26,176 nucleotides of DNA from REEB95 sp035632395 (GCA_035632395.1 DASQGX010000149.1:1-26176), one strand, 5' to 3'; shown: positions 8,471-16,583, counted from the first letter of the stretch. Numbers and translations are program-made. The notes: a model not told the origin generated them from the sequence alone.

Positions 8471-9268
8471 TTGTCGCGCGTTACCATCGATCGCCGCCGG
8501 TTCAACCAGCTCGTCGCCGCCCTTGTCGCCGGTGCCGGCGCCGTGCCTGTGCAGCGTGCACTCGCGGCCACGGCTGCCCGGCCCGGCCTGCCACTGATCG
8601 TGCTCGATGCCGGCCATGGCGGTATCGATCCGGGTGCGATCGGCGTCGTCGGCACTTATGAAAAGAACATCGCGCTGCCGACCGTCATCGAACTGGCGCA
8701 TCAGCTCCAGGCGACGCGCCGCTATCGCGTGCAGCTGACGCGCCGCGACGACGAATTCATCTCGCTCGAAGGCCGTGTCGCGCGTGCGCGCGCCGCCGGC
8801 GCCGACCTGTTCCTGTCGGTGCATGCGGACGCGCTACCGGATCGTGCGGCGCGTGGCGCCTCGGTATACACCCTGTCGGAGCAGGCGTCCGACCGCGAGG
8901 CGGCGCTGCTCGCCGCCAGCGAGAACCGCGCCGATCTGGTTGGCGGCGTCAAGCTCGATACCCATGATCCGCAGGTCAACGGCATCCTCATAGACTTGGC
9001 GCGTCGCCAGACCAACAATCTTTCCATCCGCTTCGCGCAGGACGTGGTTAACGAGCTCGGCCGCCACGTGGTGATGCTGACCAACAGTCATCGTTCCGCC
9101 GGCTTCGCCGTGCTCAAGGCGCCGGACATTCCGTCCGCGCTGGTCGAAATCGGCTGCCTGTCGAACCGCACCGAAGAGCTCGATCTGCGCCGTGCGCCGT
9201 ACCGGATCGAAGTGGCGCGCGCGCTGACGCGGTCGATCGGCGACTATTTCGACGCTATCGGTGTCTAA
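8471..9268 (+). CDS. N-acetylmuramoyl-L-alanine amidase (Amidase_3), Tat signal
   Basis: Periplasmic zinc amidase that cuts the bond between MurNAc and the peptide stem, normally at cell separation. The start is TTG at 8471: an in-frame TAG at 8453 excludes longer forms, and GAAGGGA lies just upstream. The 265-residue product begins with a twin-arginine-type signal (DRRRFNQLVAALVAGAG) ending near ALAATA. The Amidase_3 domain (about 42-262) shows the Zn ligands H49 (DAGHGG), E64 (YEKN) and H118 (SVHAD), and the catalytic E226 (ALVEIGCLSN). It lacks the AMIN domain of E. coli AmiC, so it may use another localisation signal. It is followed by a structured 3' region and a strong terminator. Confidence 0.93.
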   Translation: MSRVTIDRRRFNQLVAALVAGAGAVPVQRALAATAARPGLPLIVLDAGHGGIDPGAIGVVGTYEKNIALPTVIELAHQLQATRRYRVQLTRRDDEFISLEGRVARARAAGADLFLSVHADALPDRAARGASVYTLSEQASDREAALLAASENRADLVGGVKLDTHDPQVNGILIDLARRQTNNLSIRFAQDVVNELGRHVVMLTNSHRSAGFAVLKAPDIPSALVEIGCLSNRTEELDLRRAPYRIEVARALTRSIGDYFDAIGV

Positions 9269-9286
9269 TTAACCATACAAAGTTAA

Positions 9287-9363
9287 GGCGGGACCGCGAC
9301 TTAATAATTTGTTGAGAATTTGTGCCGTATAACCACCGTGCGGTTTGGGATTCCGGTCCCGCC
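9287..9363 (+). repeat. Long-range inverted repeat in the amidase 3' region
   Basis: A perfect 10-base inverted repeat (GGCGGGACCG at 9287-9296; CGGTCCCGCC at 9354-9363) encloses a 57-base AT-rich loop, starting 18 bases after the amidase stop. With the CCTCCC run at 9383-9388 and the terminator at 9396-9430 it could form a structured 3' untranslated region or a small RNA of roughly 140 nucleotides. No clear promoter is visible, so the RNA reading is inference. Confidence 0.5.
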
Positions 9364-9395
9364 GCAAGTCCTTCGGGCTTTTCCTCCCTGAACTT

Positions 9396-9430
9396 GGGCC
9401 GCGCCGCAATGCGCGGCCCATTTTTCTTTT
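9396..9430 (+). terminator. Rho-independent terminator downstream of the amidase gene
   Basis: A perfect 9-bp GC stem (GGGCCGCGC, 9396-9404, with GCGCGGCCC, 9411-9419) has a six-base loop and is followed by A and then TTTTTCTTTT (9421-9430). It is the clearest terminator in the window. It separates the amidase transcript from the histidine kinase gene and argues against starting the kinase at the GTG at 9431. Confidence 0.92.
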
Positions 9431-9469
9431 GTGGCGCGCCGGGTAATATTCCGGCTAGGGAGGCAGCGG

Positions 9470-11575
9470 TTGGCTCAGCGCGCTGAATCGTCCGCCCGGG
9501 ACGCCATTCGGCCATTGCAATTGCTGCTGGCGGCGGCGATCGCTACGCCGGTTCTGCTGTTCTGCGGCGCCGCTTGGCTCAATTACCGCGGCACCTTCGC
9601 CGATGCTCAGGTGAACATCCGCCGTCTGGCGGATGTCGCCGCGCAGCAGGCGCAGACCGTCTTCCAAACCGACGCCTTCGCCGCCGACCGCATTGCCGAC
9701 CACACCGCGACGATGACCTGGGAGCAGATCGCCCAGTCGGCCGAGCTCCACGAGTTTCTCAAGCAGATCAAGGCAAGCCTGCCGCAAGCGACGGAAGTAC
9801 GGATGATCGCGCCGGACGGCCGCATCGCCGCGACCGATGCGCGGTTTCCAGCGCTCGGAATGGCCGCCGAGCCGCCACCCGATTTTCGCGTCAACCGCGC
9901 CAACAGCGATGCGTTGCTGATCTCGTCCGTTGCGCGCGACACGCTCGACGGCCAGTTCGAATTCATCGTCGCCCGTCCAAAGCCGGATCGCACGGCACCC
10001 GGCGGCCTGATTGAGATCGTCATGAACCCGGCGTACTTCTCGAAGTTCTACGCCGCGCTGGCCGAGGAGCGTGATTCCGGCACCAGCCTGATGCGCGACG
10101 ACGGCGTGCTGCTGGCGCGCGATCCGCCAGCCGGCGGATCGGTCAAGTTCGCCGCCGCCACGCCGCTGATGCAGGCGATCCAGGGCGGCCCGGTGTTCGG
10201 TAGCTTCATCGGCGGCTCCGCCGCCGACGGTACTGAACGCATGTACGCTTATGAACGGGTCGGCGATTTTCCGATCTACATCGTCGCCGGCATGGATCGC
10301 GCCAATATTGTCGGCGCCTGGGCGCGATTGATGGGCAGCCATCTGATCTACGGCATTCCGGTGACTCTGTCGCTCATTGCCGCGACGATGATCGCGCTCC
10401 ACCGCACGCGCCAGGCCGCAGCCGAAGTCGACCGCCGCGCCGAGGTCGAGGAGCAGTATCGTCAGGCGCAGAAAATGGAAGCCATCGGCCAGCTCACCGG
10501 CGGCGTGGCGCACGATTTCAACAATCTGCTGACCGTAATCCTCGGCAGCCTCGAGCAGCTGCAACGGCTGGTCACCGCCGAACCGGCACGTCGTCTGATC
10601 CAGGCGGCGACGCGCGGCGCCGAACGCGGCGCCCGTCTGACGCAGTCGCTGCTGTCCTTCGCCCGCCGCCAGTCGCTGCGGCCGGAAACCGTCAATCTCA
10701 ATCGCGTCATCAAGGAGTTCGGCGACCTGCTGCGCGGCGCCGCCGGCGACCGCGTGCAGATCCAGTTCCTGCTCAGTCCGACGGTCGATCCCTGCCGCGT
10801 CGATCCGGCGCAGTTCCAGGCGGCGCTGCTCAACCTCGTGGTCAACGCGCGCGACGCCATGCCCGAAGATGGCGGGCGGGTGTCGATCGAAACCGATTCG
10901 GTGACGCTCGGTACCGGTTCCGGTATCGGCGTCGCGCCCGGCCGCTATGTGCGCGTGACGGTGAACGACACCGGCTCCGGCATGGCGCCCGACGTGCTCG
11001 AACGCGCCTTCGAGCCGTTCTACACCACCAAGGAAGTCGGCAGAGGCAGCGGCCTCGGCCTGTCGCAGGTCTACGGTTTCGTCAAGCAGTCGGGCGGCCA
11101 TATCGAGCTCAGCTCCGAGCCTGGCGTCGGCACAACCGTGCGGCTCTATCTGCCGCGCGCCGACGACGTGCCCAACGAGCGCGCCGAAACGCTGGCGCGG
11201 ACGGCCGCCGCCAAGGCGGAAACCGTGCTGGTGGTAGAAGACGATGCCGAGCTGCGTGAGATGGTAGCGGACAGTCTGCGGTCGCTCGGCTATCGCGTGC
11301 TGACCGCTGACAATGCGCCGGCGGCGCTGGCGTTGGCCGAGCGCGAGCCGCGGATCGATTTGCTGTTCAGCGATTATTCGATGCCGCAAGGCATGCTCGG
11401 CGACGAGTTGGCGCGGCGCGCACGGAGCCTCAAGCCGGGCCTCAAGGTGCTGCTGACCTCGGGCTATGCCGTCAGCGAGCCGCAGACCGGCGCCGCCGAT
11501 TTCAGCCTGCTACAGAAACCTTACCGGCCGGACGAGCTCGCCCGCGCTATCCGTCAGGCACTCGACCGCGCGTAG
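9470..11575 (+). CDS. Hybrid sensor histidine kinase with C-terminal receiver domain
   Basis: Membrane-bound two-component sensor of 701 residues. I chose TTG at 9470 because AGGGAGG (9457-9463) sits in front of it; the in-frame GTG at 9431 directly follows the terminator T-run. One membrane segment (about residues 17-40) leads into a periplasmic Cache-like sensor region (about 45-285), then a second segment (about 290-312). The HisKA domain has AIGQLTGGVAHDFNN with H348, followed by the ATPase N box (NLVVNARDAM), G1 (VNDTGSGM) and G2 (GRGSGLGLS). The receiver domain (about 585-700) has VVEDD and the phospho-acceptor D635 (LLFSDYSMP). There is no DNA-binding domain and no regulator gene nearby, so the output partner and signal are unknown. 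Confidence 0.93.
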   Translation: MAQRAESSARDAIRPLQLLLAAAIATPVLLFCGAAWLNYRGTFADAQVNIRRLADVAAQQAQTVFQTDAFAADRIADHTATMTWEQIAQSAELHEFLKQIKASLPQATEVRMIAPDGRIAATDARFPALGMAAEPPPDFRVNRANSDALLISSVARDTLDGQFEFIVARPKPDRTAPGGLIEIVMNPAYFSKFYAALAEERDSGTSLMRDDGVLLARDPPAGGSVKFAAATPLMQAIQGGPVFGSFIGGSAADGTERMYAYERVGDFPIYIVAGMDRANIVGAWARLMGSHLIYGIPVTLSLIAATMIALHRTRQAAAEVDRRAEVEEQYRQAQKMEAIGQLTGGVAHDFNNLLTVILGSLEQLQRLVTAEPARRLIQAATRGAERGARLTQSLLSFARRQSLRPETVNLNRVIKEFGDLLRGAAGDRVQIQFLLSPTVDPCRVDPAQFQAALLNLVVNARDAMPEDGGRVSIETDSVTLGTGSGIGVAPGRYVRVTVNDTGSGMAPDVLERAFEPFYTTKEVGRGSGLGLSQVYGFVKQSGGHIELSSEPGVGTTVRLYLPRADDVPNERAETLARTAAAKAETVLVVEDDAELREMVADSLRSLGYRVLTADNAPAALALAEREPRIDLLFSDYSMPQGMLGDELARRARSLKPGLKVLLTSGYAVSEPQTGAADFSLLQKPYRPDELARAIRQALDRA

Positions 11576-11596
11576 TTTGCGCTATGCTGCCGGCCG

Positions 11597-12907
11597 ATGA
11601 GCCAAGAGCCCTCCCAATCCTCCGGGGCCGCCTTCGTCGGCGGCCCCGCGCTTCATCCGCAGTTCGACGCGTTAGCCCGGGAGCTGCACGCGCGGCCCTA
11701 TGGCGTCGTCGCGGCCCCGGCGCGAATCGTCCACCTGGCGCTCACCGGCGGCGATAGCGCCGTCGAGCGCGCCGCCATATCGCAACTTTGCGCCGCCCAT
11801 CGCGCGCCAGCGCCGCCGGCCGGCGCGTCGCACGTCCAGCTCGAATGCGAAGGCTTCGCCCTGACCTGGGAGCGGCACGCGGAATTCGCGACCTATACCT
11901 TCGTGCTGCCGTGGCAGGGCAACGCGTTGTTTCCACCGGCGGCTGCGCTAGCGCTGCCGCACGATTGGATCGCCGGCCTGCCCGGCCAGGTAGTGGCGGC
12001 CGTGCAGCTGGCGCTGATCGCTGGCGAGCCGCCAGCGCCGGCCGCGATCGCCGAGTTATTTGAAGGCGGCAACATCGTCGGCGGCTTTGCCGCTGGCGGC
12101 CTGGCACAGCTATGGACCGACCTGCGGCCCGACCGCGATCATTTCGTGCGCATGATCGCCCACAGCGGCACGATGACTTCGCCGCGCCAGGCGGGACGGT
12201 TGGTGCAGCGGCTGCTTGAAATCGAGACTTACACGATGATGGCGCTCCTGGCGTTGCCGTTGGCGCGCGAGATCAGTCCGTCGGTCACTGCGATCGAGCG
12301 CAATCTCACCGGTATCGCCGAAGCCACCACCGGCGCCGAAGCGCTCGAGGACGAACAGGCGCTGCTGACGCGGCTGTTGGGGCTGGCGGCCGAGCTGGCG
12401 ACAATCGGCGCACACACGCCGTATCGCTTCGGAGCCGCACGCGCCTATTACGCACTGGTCCAGAAGCGCATCGAGGAATTGCGCGAGCGCCGCATCGAAG
12501 GCCGCCAAACGGTCGGCGAATTCATGGAGCGCCGGTTATCGCCGGCGATGCGCACCTGCGAGACGATGGAGCGACGGCTTGAGTCCCTGTCCGAGCGCGT
12601 CGTCCGCGCCAGCGACATGCTGCGCACGCGCATCGACGTCACGCTGGCGGCGCAGAACCGTGACCTGCTGTTGTCGATGAACCGCCGCGCGCGCCTGCAG
12701 TTGCGGCTGCAGCAGACGGTGGAATTCTTCTCGATCGCGGCGATCACGTATTACGGTGCAGGCCTGGTCGGCGATATCGCGCACGGCGCGGCGGTGCTCG
12801 GCTACGCCGTCGACGAGCCGCTGGCGGTGGCGATTTCGGTGCCGGTGATCGGCGGCCTGCTGCTGGTCGGCTTGTGGGCGTTCCACGAATGGCTCGGCCG
12901 CGATTAA
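11597..12907 (+). CDS. DUF3422 family membrane protein
   Basis: 436-residue protein of a family without established function. The N-terminal signature HPQFDALARELHARPYGVVAAPARIVHLAL is diagnostic of DUF3422. A long helical stretch (about 290-375, ERRLSPAMRTCETMERRLES onward) leads into two hydrophobic segments at the C-terminus (about 378-400 and 407-430), ending FHEWLGRD. This arrangement, a large soluble domain, then a long stalk helix, then two closing membrane helices, recalls CorA-type divalent-cation channels. That is topology-based inference and I see no GMN motif. It starts 21 bases after the kinase stop on the same strand and may be co-transcribed with it. Confidence 0.88.
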   Translation: MSQEPSQSSGAAFVGGPALHPQFDALARELHARPYGVVAAPARIVHLALTGGDSAVERAAISQLCAAHRAPAPPAGASHVQLECEGFALTWERHAEFATYTFVLPWQGNALFPPAAALALPHDWIAGLPGQVVAAVQLALIAGEPPAPAAIAELFEGGNIVGGFAAGGLAQLWTDLRPDRDHFVRMIAHSGTMTSPRQAGRLVQRLLEIETYTMMALLALPLAREISPSVTAIERNLTGIAEATTGAEALEDEQALLTRLLGLAAELATIGAHTPYRFGAARAYYALVQKRIEELRERRIEGRQTVGEFMERRLSPAMRTCETMERRLESLSERVVRASDMLRTRIDVTLAAQNRDLLLSMNRRARLQLRLQQTVEFFSIAAITYYGAGLVGDIAHGAAVLGYAVDEPLAVAISVPVIGGLLLVGLWAFHEWLGRD

Positions 12908-12923
12908 TCGCGGGAGACGAGGG

Positions 12924-13290
12924 ATGGTGACGAAACCAGCAATCGCTCCGCCGGAGCGGATCGCGCTGATCGGCCTCGGCAATACAATATGGGTGTGCCG
13001 ATGGGCGCGTGTTTGGTCCGCGCCGGCTATCGCGTGACCGGCCACGACGCCTCTGCGTCGGCGCGGCAGCGCTTCGCCGCTGCCGGCGGCACGGTTGCGG
13101 AGACTCTGGCGGCGTCGGTTGCAACGGCCGAATTGATCATCACCATCCTGCCCGACGGCAAGATCGTGCGCGACGTCATCCAGGCGATGCGGCCGCACCT
13201 GCGGCCGGGCTGCGGTATCGTCGACATGAGCTCATCCGATCCGGTCAGCACGCGGTCGCTGGGCGAGGAATTGCTGCGCGCCGGCCGCGC
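12924..13290 (+). pseudogene. Frameshifted and truncated 3-hydroxyisobutyrate-dehydrogenase-type oxidoreductase
   Basis: The remnant opens at ATG 12924 with a Rossmann start, RIALIGLGN. It is then thrown out of frame by about five extra bases near 12982-12986: the sequence reads AATACAATATGGG where AATATGGG would encode the family motif GLGNMG. The original frame stops about 37 codons in. The shifted frame continues with clear family sequence (MGVPMGACLVRAGYRVTGHD, then ITILPDGKIVRDVI and VDMSSSDPVSTRSLGEELL). Similarity ends near 13290, before the substrate-binding motif and catalytic lysine domain, so about the last 60 per cent of the usual 290 residues is missing. The promoter region of the ClC gene follows immediately. 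The protein cannot be functional. Confidence 0.85.
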
Positions 13291-13314
13291 TGGCAAAGCA
13301 GCGTTGTCCACGGC

Positions 13315-13345
13315 TTGCAATTTATATATCGCGTCGCGATATATT
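13315..13345 (+). promoter_or_regulatory. Candidate promoter overlapping a perfect palindromic operator
   Basis: A perfect inverted repeat, ATATATCGCG (13324-13333) and CGCGATATAT (13335-13344) around a single T, lies 41 bases upstream of the ClC start. A possible -35 (TTGCAA, 13315-13320) and -10 (TATATT, 13340-13345), 19 bases apart, straddle it, so a bound dimeric regulator would block polymerase. The palindrome is directly visible; the promoter elements and the repressor idea are inference. No regulator gene is next to it. Confidence 0.5.
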
Positions 13346-13385
13346 ATTCGTCCATGGAATCGGTCTGCCGTGTCGGAAGCCCCGG

Positions 13386-15230
13386 GTGAAAAAAACAACA
13401 GCTTCGAACGTCGGCGATCAGCTGCGTACCATTGTCGCCGAAGGCGCCAAGCATCTAGGCGACTTCACCACCAAGCCACGCGTGCTGGTGATTTCAGCGA
13501 TCGCGATCGTCGTCGGCTCTGCCGGCGTGGTCGCCGGCGTGGTGCTGCTTGACCTCATCCGGCTAGTCACGAACCTGGCCTATTTCGGCCGGTTTACTCT
13601 TGCGGACCTGCCGTTCAGCCAGTCGCATCTCGGCATTGCGGCGGTCGCGGTGCCGGTGATCGGGTCGCTGATCGTCGGTTTGATTGCACGCTTCGGCAGC
13701 GAAAAAATCCGCGGCCATGGCATTCCCGAGGCGATTGAGGCGATCCTGCTCGGCCGCGGCCGGCTCGACGTCAAGGTGGCCATCCTCAAGCCGCTGTCGT
13801 CGGCGATCGCCATTGGCACCGGCGGACCGTTCGGCGCCGAAGGGCCGATCATCATGACGGGCGGCGCGGTCGGCTCGCTGATCGGGCAGGTGCTCCCGGT
13901 CAGCGACAGCGAGCGCAAGACGCTGCTCGTTGCGGGCGCCGCTGCCGGTATGACGACGGTTTTCGGCACGCCGATCGCTGCGATCATGCTGGCGGTCGAA
14001 CTGCTGCTGTTCGAATGGACGCCGCGGAGCTTTGTTCCAGTCGCCACGGCCGCGATTACCGCGGCGATTGAACGGACTTGGACGCATTTGGCGCTGCCGC
14101 TGTTCCCGTTCCACGGCGGCATGAGCATCACGCTGACGGCGCTGCTCTGTTGGCTGCTCGTCGGCATCCTCGCCGGCCTTCTCTCCGGCCTGCTGACGCA
14201 GATGGTTTATGCCTGCGAGGACCTGTTCCTCAAATTGCCGTTCCATTGGATGTGGTGGCCGATCCTGGGCGGCGTCGTCGTCGGCGTCGGCGGACTGATC
14301 GAGCCCAGCGCACTGGGTGTCGGCTACGACAGCATCGCTCAGATGCTGCGCGGCGACATGCCGCCGGTCGCTGGCTTGTCGCTGGCGGCCGTCAAGGCAG
14401 TGATCTGGTCTGTGGCACTCGGTTCAGGAACGTCCGGCGGCGTGCTTGCGCCGCTGCTGATCATCGGCGGCGGCATGGGCGCCGTGCTCGGGCAATTCCT
14501 GCCGGCTGCGAGTCCCGGTTTTTGGCCGCTGCTGGCGATGGCGGCGATCCTCGGCGGCACGATGCGGTCGCCGCTCACGGCGATATTCTTTGCGGTTGAA
14601 GTCACCGGCAACACGCACGTCCTGCTTCCGCTGGCGGCTGCCTGCATCACCGCTCATGTCGTCACTGTGCTGCTGCTGCGCCGCTCGATCCTCACCGAGA
14701 AGATTGCCCGCCGCGGCCATCATCTGCTGCGCGAATATCGCGTCGATCCGTTCGCGCTGACCAAGGTCAAGGAGGTCATGACGCGACACGTGCAGACCCT
14801 GCACGAGACCATGACTCTGCACCAAGCGGCGGCGTTTCTCGCCGATCCTGCTACCAAGCATCCGAGCTTCCCGGTCGTCGATGACGAAGGTCGCGTGCTC
14901 GGCATCATCGATCCGCCGGCGGTGATCGGCTGGCGGCGCGCCGGCAAGCATCGCCGGGCGACGCTGCGAACAATGCTCGACCGCGTCAAGGTGCCGCTGG
15001 CTTATCCCGACGAATATCTCGAGGGCGTGATCGAACGCATGACCAATTCGAACGTTGCGCATCTGCCGGTGGTGTCGCGACACGACGCGAAGCTCGTCGG
15101 CTATCTGAGCTGGAAGGACCTGATGCGCGTTCGTTTGCGACTGACGCAGGAAGAGCACGAACGCGCCGCACTCTATGGCTGGCGGCGTGTCGCCGAAGAG
15201 CCGGAGGGAAGCGGCGAAGCCGCCGACTAA
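13386..15230 (+). CDS. ClC-family chloride channel or H+/Cl- antiporter with C-terminal CBS domains
   Basis: 614-residue ClC-type anion transport protein. The start is GTG at 13386, with GGAAG six bases upstream. About ten hydrophobic segments occupy residues 32-440. The family motifs are present: RGHGIPEA (about 109-116, the GSGIP position, with His for Ser), GPFGAEGPIIM (148-158, gating glutamate E152), and GSGTSGGVLAPLL. The C-terminal cytosolic part holds two CBS modules (MTRHVQTLHETMTLHQAAAF and following, then MTNSNVAHLPVVSRHDAKLVGYLSWKDLM), which usually bind adenine nucleotides. The serine normally contacting the central chloride is replaced by His, so ion selectivity could differ. 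It follows directly on the broken dehydrogenase. Confidence 0.93.
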   Translation: MKKTTASNVGDQLRTIVAEGAKHLGDFTTKPRVLVISAIAIVVGSAGVVAGVVLLDLIRLVTNLAYFGRFTLADLPFSQSHLGIAAVAVPVIGSLIVGLIARFGSEKIRGHGIPEAIEAILLGRGRLDVKVAILKPLSSAIAIGTGGPFGAEGPIIMTGGAVGSLIGQVLPVSDSERKTLLVAGAAAGMTTVFGTPIAAIMLAVELLLFEWTPRSFVPVATAAITAAIERTWTHLALPLFPFHGGMSITLTALLCWLLVGILAGLLSGLLTQMVYACEDLFLKLPFHWMWWPILGGVVVGVGGLIEPSALGVGYDSIAQMLRGDMPPVAGLSLAAVKAVIWSVALGSGTSGGVLAPLLIIGGGMGAVLGQFLPAASPGFWPLLAMAAILGGTMRSPLTAIFFAVEVTGNTHVLLPLAAACITAHVVTVLLLRRSILTEKIARRGHHLLREYRVDPFALTKVKEVMTRHVQTLHETMTLHQAAAFLADPATKHPSFPVVDDEGRVLGIIDPPAVIGWRRAGKHRRATLRTMLDRVKVPLAYPDEYLEGVIERMTNSNVAHLPVVSRHDAKLVGYLSWKDLMRVRLRLTQEEHERAALYGWRRVAEEPEGSGEAAD

Positions 15231-15235
15231 CGGCA

Positions 15236-15251
15236 GGCGCGGCGACGCGCC
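15236..15251. terminator. Candidate bidirectional hairpin between convergent genes
   Basis: A perfect 6-bp stem (GGCGCG, 15236-15241, with CGCGCC, 15246-15251) and four-base loop lie in the 30-base gap between the ClC gene and the convergent COG4705 gene. There is no T-tract on either side, so termination is only suggested by position. Confidence 0.3.
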
Positions 15252-15260
15252 GCTCGCTGG

Positions 15261-16025
15261 TTACGATGCCGAGCGTTCCGGCTGCCGTGCTGCGGATTGC
15301 GGCAGCACGAACAGGCACGCGACGATGAAGCCGATTATGATCGCCGAGGCGAGAAAGCGGCTGAGCCCCAATCCACCCTGATCGTGCGGCTGGTCGAGGA
15401 AATCGCCCAGTGTTGCGCCGAGCGGGCGCGCCAGGATGAGCGCCGCCCAGAACAGTAATACGCGCGATACGGTCGTCCAGAAATAGAGCGCCGCGACCAC
15501 CGCCAGCCCGGCGGCGAAAACCAACGCGCCAGTCGCCGAGCCCAGGTCGAATCCGTCGGAGACCCAATCACCGAGCGCCGTGCCGAGCGTCTGCGAGAAG
15601 GTGATCGCGATCCAGAAGAAGATTTCTGCCTTGGGCGTGGTCACCGATACTGGCGTGATCGTGCCTTGCGCGCGGTACCAGATGGCGAGCACGACCAGCA
15701 CACACGCGAACAACAGCGTCGAGCCGCCGGCATAGCCGATGCCGAGCGAGCGGTCGGCGAAATCGGCCATGGTGGTGCCGAACATGGTCGAGGCGACGAT
15801 GGTCGCCCAGTAAAGCGGCGGGTGGAGCTTGTCAGCGCGAATCTGCGCAACGGCCAAAATGATAAAAACGGCCAGGAAAAAGGCGGTACCGCCTAGATAG
15901 CCCCAGTCGAGCGTGTCGCTCACGGCGTCGCCGCCGGTCTCACCTAGCGTCGTCGCGGCGACATAGATGATCCAGAACCCGACGGTAATCCCCGGCACCT
16001 TGCTTGCCGTGGAAAGCGTATTCAT
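15261..16025 (-). CDS. COG4705-type multi-pass membrane protein with four internal repeats
   Basis: 254-residue integral membrane protein with about seven or eight hydrophobic segments, of a family without established function (COG4705). A short motif recurs four times at helix ends: TLGETGGDAVSD (26-37), MFGTTMADFAD (81-91), TLGTALGDWVSD (146-157) and PLGATLGDFLD (201-211). Each copy has a glycine, small residues and one or two aspartates. The paired acidic residues in a repeated membrane protein suggest a metal- or cation-binding translocation path, which is inference. The start at 16025 is preceded by a G-rich Shine-Dalgarno-like run. It is convergent with the ClC gene and lies downstream of the cupredoxin gene on the same strand. 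Confidence 0.8.
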   Translation of the reverse strand: MNTLSTASKVPGITVGFWIIYVAATTLGETGGDAVSDTLDWGYLGGTAFFLAVFIILAVAQIRADKLHPPLYWATIVASTMFGTTMADFADRSLGIGYAGGSTLLFACVLVVLAIWYRAQGTITPVSVTTPKAEIFFWIAITFSQTLGTALGDWVSDGFDLGSATGALVFAAGLAVVAALYFWTTVSRVLLFWAALILARPLGATLGDFLDQPHDQGGLGLSRFLASAIIIGFIVACLFVLPQSAARQPERSAS

Positions 16026-16077
16026 GGCGTCCCCCCACGAATAGATTACGGCAAACGTGCCGCTACGCGCTTTGATC

Positions 16078-16107
16078 GGTTGGCGGCCGATACCGCGACC
16101 GCCAACC
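16078..16107. terminator. Hairpin between cupredoxin and COG4705 genes
   Basis: A perfect 9-bp stem (GGTTGGCGG, 16078-16086, with CCGCCAACC, 16099-16107) and 12-base loop sit 42 bases past the cupredoxin stop in the minus direction. No T-run follows, so it may be a terminator of the weak type or an mRNA-stabilising structure. Confidence 0.4.
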
Positions 16108-16148
16108 CCGGTAGCCTTATATATCAGAAATTCCTATGCAGGCAGCCA

Positions 16149-16583
16149 TCACCTGGTAACGGTGAAGCGCGCCTCCATGCCCATTTTGTAATGGCCCGCC
16201 TGATTGCAGAACACCACGTATTCGCCGGGCGTCAGCACCAGACGAAGGGTTGCCTTCGCGCCCGCCGGCATGTCCTCGACGCCTTGAAGTTGCGCCAGCT
16301 TGTCCTCGGCGACCGCGTTGTTCTTGGCATCATAAGGAAGCTTGGCAATCGAGCCCTTCCACGGCGCGATTAGAAACTCGTGCATCTGGTCGGTCGAGGC
16401 ATTGGTGACTTCGAACTCGACCGTGCCGGCCTTGACCTTGTCCGTGCTCAAGATCATGCGCATGTCCTTGCCGGCCTGGTCTGTGAGCGTGACCTTGACG
16501 CTGGCCGGCTCTGAGGCGTGCGCCAGCGGCACTGCGATCACAAGGGCAGTCGCTGCGATCAATAACGGCATTCGTGGAATCAT
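16149..16583 (-). CDS. Secreted cupredoxin (type 1 copper protein)
   Basis: 144-residue periplasmic blue-copper-type protein, probably an electron carrier or copper-binding protein. I chose the ATG at 16581-16583, which has GGGAG in front and gives a clean signal peptide (MIPRMPLLIAATALVIAVPLAHA, cut near residue 23); an upstream in-frame ATG at 16673 would put about 30 charged residues before it. The copper ligands are visible: H68 (DQMHEFLI) and the loop C126-NQAG-H131-YKMGM with M134 or M136 as the axial ligand. A roughly 25-residue insertion (about 78-103, WKGSIAKLPYD and following) precedes the last strands. No oxidase partner is adjacent. The nearest minus-strand neighbours are the COG4705 and DUF4239 genes. 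Confidence 0.85.
   Translation of the reverse strand: MIPRMPLLIAATALVIAVPLAHASEPASVKVTLTDQAGKDMRMILSTDKVKAGTVEFEVTNASTDQMHEFLIAPWKGSIAKLPYDAKNNAVAEDKLAQLQGVEDMPAGAKATLRLVLTPGEYVVFCNQAGHYKMGMEARFTVTR

Noticed and set aside
9455..11389. A 644-codon open frame on the minus strand across the histidine kinase
   Set aside because: It is a by-product of high GC content opposite a clear multi-domain kinase. The translation is Arg/His/Gly-rich with no domain.
13386..13552. Continuation of the shifted dehydrogenase frame into the ClC gene
   Set aside because: Family similarity ends near 13290. Beyond that the frame is chance coding over the ClC promoter and start.
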